From the NCBI GenBank assembly GCA_034678345.1, contig JAXDBZ010000074.1, positions 1 to 5,822 of the forward strand: 5,822 nt of DNA, read 5' to 3'. A model generated the notes under the pieces. It saw nothing but the letters and a program-made list of their open reading frames with translations, made no database searches and was not told the DNA's origin. A program made the position numbers and the translations under genes. Shown here piece by piece: positions 3,878-5,822 of this stretch; the stretch's first letter is position 1, and each line of letters starts with the position of its first letter. Source of the stretch: JANXPZ01 sp034678345 (GTDB taxonomy: Bacteria; Eisenbacteria; RBG-16-71-46).

Positions 3878-5822
3878 TCAGGCCGTCCGGCTCTCCGCCG
3901 AGCGCAGCTCGAGCCACTGCACGCCCGCCGCCCACACGTCGGGGTCGAGGCCCGACAGGTGCTCGTGGCGGTGGCGGTGGCAGGTCATGACGATGACCTG
4001 GTGCTCCCGCGCCAGCTGCTCGACCAGCAACCGCATGCCGGCGCGGGCGCGCTCGTCGTCGCTGTTGGCGAAGACGTCGTCGCACAGCAGCGGCAGCGGA
4101 TCGCCCGGCTTCGACAGGAACTCGCTCAGCCCCAGCCGCACCGCGAAGTGGAGCTGATCGCGCGCGCCGGCCGAGAGCTGCAGCAGCGCCTTGCCGCGCG
4201 CGGCCTGCTGTCCGCCCGGCAGGCGCAGCGAGAAGTCGAGGTCCTCGCCGAAGCGCACCTGGTCCACCTGCGCACCCATCGCGGCGAGTAGCTCGCCCAC
4301 GCGGCGGTTGAGGAAGTCGGCCCAGCGCCGGTGGGTCTCGAGCGCGACCTCCTGGATGGTCGTGACCGCCAGCTCGACGCTGCGCTTGAAGCGCCGCGCC
4401 CGCTCGAGCGCCTGCTCGACGCGCGCCTGCTCGGCCAGCAGCTCGGGCTCCCGCGTGGCGGCGCGGCGCACGACCTCGTCCACCTGCTGGCGCAGGTCGC
4501 CGCGCTTGCGCTGCACCAGCTCCACGATCTCGCGCTGGCGGCGGACCTCGCGGTCCAGCTCGAGCAGGGGCCGCGGGGCGGACCCCGCTCCCTCCGCCAC
4601 CGGTCCGGCACCCTCGGCCTCCAGCGCCGCCAGCTGCGCCTCCAGGTCGGCGACCTCGGCCTCCGGCGCCAGCCGCTGCGCCGCCTGCGGGATCAGCTCG
4701 TCGGTGAGCAGCGCCAGGCGCGTGCGCGACCGCGAGCGCTCGGCCAGCGCGCGGACGTCGTCGGCCCACGGCGCGGACGGGTCGTGGACCAGCCCGGCCT
4801 GCCGGAGGAGGCCCGCCGCCCGCTCCTCGAGTCCGGCCACCGCGGCCTCGTCGGCGCGCTTCTCCTCGTCCACCCACGACCAGCTGCGCTCCAGCTCGTC
4901 CAGGCTCTGGCCCAGCGCCACGCGGTGCCGGATGCCCGCCGCGACCGTCTCGAGGTGCGCCGGCTCCAGCGGTCCGCCGCCGGCGCGCTCCAGCCGCCCG
5001 CGCGCCTCGTCCAGCACGGCGTCGCGCCGGCTCGCGAGCTGGTCCACCTGCTCCTGCGCGCGCTCCACCGGGTCGGACTCGTCCTCCAGCCGCCGGTACT
5101 CGTTCCAGTCGCGCATCAGGTCCACGGCGCCGCGGTAGCCCATCGTCTTCGCCAGCTCCTCGAGGCCGAGTTCGCTCTCGGCCCGCTGCGTGCGCAGCGT
5201 GTTGAGCTGGCGGTTCGCCTCGCTGAGCTGCCGCAGCGCCTGCTCGCGGTCGTCGCCCCGCGTCCGCTCGCCGAGCGCCACCAGCGCGATGCCGAGCAGG
5301 CCGAGCACCAGGCCGCCGCCGACGAGCCCGGCGCCGACCAGCCGCTCGCCGCCCAGGCCGAGCACCACGCCGCCCGCGACCACCGCGGCCACGCCGAGCG
5401 CCGCGAGGAACCACCCCGGCAGCTTGCGGGCCGCGCGCACGGCGTCGATCTGCCGCAGCACCTCGGTGTTCACGGTGCGCGCCTGCTCGAGCTCGGCGAT
5501 CTGCGTCTGGAACGCCAGCGCCAGCGCCGACTGGCCACCCAGCAGCCCCTGCGCCGCCTCGTCGAGGGCGCCGAAGCGCCGGCCGAGATCCTCGACGCGC
5601 GCCGGCTCGTAGCCGCGCGCGCCCAGGGCGTCGCGCAGCGCGGCGAGCGACGCGCGCGCCTGCGCCTCCTCGTCGGCCAGCCGTCGCAACTCGGCGGCCA
5701 GCGCCACCAGGCGGTCGGCGTCCTCGACCGCGCAGCCGGCGTACGCCTCCAGGCTGGCCAAGGCCGCCTCCAGCTCGCCGCGGCGGCGGGACTGCTCCTC
5801 GCGACGGCGGGCCTCGCGCGCC
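3878..5822 (-). CDS. YhaN-like Rad50/SMC-type ATPase, C-terminal part (5' end outside window)
   Basis: At least 647 codons are open; the frame continues without a stop through 5822, and its first visible residues (AREARRREEQSRRRGELEAAL) are coiled coil, so the true N-terminus with the Walker A motif is outside. A TTG at 5761 is only an internal codon; numbering here counts from it. Coiled-coil heptads fill about 20-110, 165-330 and 360-480. Two hydrophobic helices at about 115-136 and 141-164 form a membrane hairpin inside the coiled coil, a feature of YhaN-type proteins. The C-terminal half-ATPase has the ABC signature LSAGARDQ at 529-536, Walker B LPLLCDDVFANSDDER at 556-571 with D561/D562, and the H-loop histidine H595 in VIVMTCHRH. 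No CxxC zinc hook is present, unlike Rad50/SbcC. Such ATPases usually pair with a YhaO/SbcD-like nuclease, which would lie to the right, outside the window. A role in DNA-end or nucleic-acid processing at the membrane is inferred. It is convergent with the DUF6249-like genes. Confidence 0.85.
   Translation of the reverse strand, partial: AREARRREEQSRRRGELEAALASLEAYAGCAVEDADRLVALAAELRRLADEEAQARASLAALRDALGARGYEPARVEDLGRRFGALDEAAQGLLGGQSALALAFQTQIAELEQARTVNTEVLRQIDAVRAARKLPGWFLAALGVAAVVAGGVVLGLGGERLVGAGLVGGGLVLGLLGIALVALGERTRGDDREQALRQLSEANRQLNTLRTQRAESELGLEELAKTMGYRGAVDLMRDWNEYRRLEDESDPVERAQEQVDQLASRRDAVLDEARGRLERAGGGPLEPAHLETVAAGIRHRVALGQSLDELERSWSWVDEEKRADEAAVAGLEERAAGLLRQAGLVHDPSAPWADDVRALAERSRSRTRLALLTDELIPQAAQRLAPEAEVADLEAQLAALEAEGAGPVAEGAGSAPRPLLELDREVRRQREIVELVQRKRGDLRQQVDEVVRRAATREPELLAEQARVEQALERARRFKRSVELAVTTIQEVALETHRRWADFLNRRVGELLAAMGAQVDQVRFGEDLDFSLRLPGGQQAARGKALLQLSAGARDQLHFAVRLGLSEFLSKPGDPLPLLCDDVFANSDDERARAGMRLLVEQLAREHQVIVMTCHRHRHEHLSGLDPDVWAAGVQWLELRSAESRTA

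Noticed and set aside
3684..5414. 576-codon minus-strand frame inside the ATPase gene
   Set aside because: It is almost entirely Arg, Gly, Ala and Pro with no motif, and the alternative frame has the complete ABC signature, Walker B and coiled coil.
5759..5761. TTG as the start codon of the ATPase
   Set aside because: The frame stays open to the window edge with continuous coiled-coil sequence, and the N-terminal Walker A half expected for this family would be missing.
1..5822. CRISPR array, tRNA, rRNA or toxin-antitoxin module
   Set aside because: No regularly spaced direct repeats, no cloverleaf-like gene and no small toxin/antitoxin-like pair were seen by reading the sequence.

Overview
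The window looks like a bacterial chromosome fragment with very high GC over most of its length. No gene here is a reliable lineage marker. The combination of an ECF sigma factor, a zinc-finger anti-sigma factor and DUF6249-like membrane proteins is, from general knowledge, typical of high-GC environmental phyla such as Gemmatimonadota, Eisenbacteria or Acidobacteria. That placement is a guess.

Layout. (1) Positions 1-127 hold the 5' end of an IS3-family insertion sequence on the minus strand: the first 19 codons of OrfA, with a candidate terminal inverted repeat ending near 127. (2) Positions 197-1186 (minus) encode an unrecognised secreted protein with beta-propeller-like repeats. It is preceded by a modest sigma-70-like promoter and a gene-poor stretch up to about 1610 of clearly lower GC. 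(3) Positions 2776 to 1611 (minus) form a two-gene operon: an ECF sigma factor, then a membrane-bound zinc-binding anti-sigma factor overlapping it by 4 bases. (4) Divergent from it, positions 2951-3817 (plus) carry two tandem paralogous small membrane proteins of the DUF6249 type. (5) A perfect 14-bp GC-rich hairpin at 3838-3871 separates these from a convergent gene. (6) Positions 3878 to 5822 (minus, N-terminus outside the window) encode the C-terminal part of a large YhaN-like, Rad50/SMC-type ATPase with a transmembrane hairpin inside its coiled coil.

How the genes may work together. The anti-sigma factor would hold the sigma factor at the membrane until an envelope signal releases it. 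The divergent small membrane proteins are natural candidates for targets or accessory sensors of the same circuit. The 174-bp space between the two units has nested inverted repeats whose outer arm abuts the Shine-Dalgarno sequence of the sigma gene, and a 13-bp palindrome, so control of sigma expression at the RNA or operator level is possible. The YhaN-like ATPase is probably a separate unit transcribed from the right. The IS end and secreted-protein gene at the left differ in composition from the rest and may be an acquired segment. The most interesting material is the sigma/anti-sigma/twin-DUF6249 locus with its structured leader; I see no strong evidence for a wholly new defence or mobile system.
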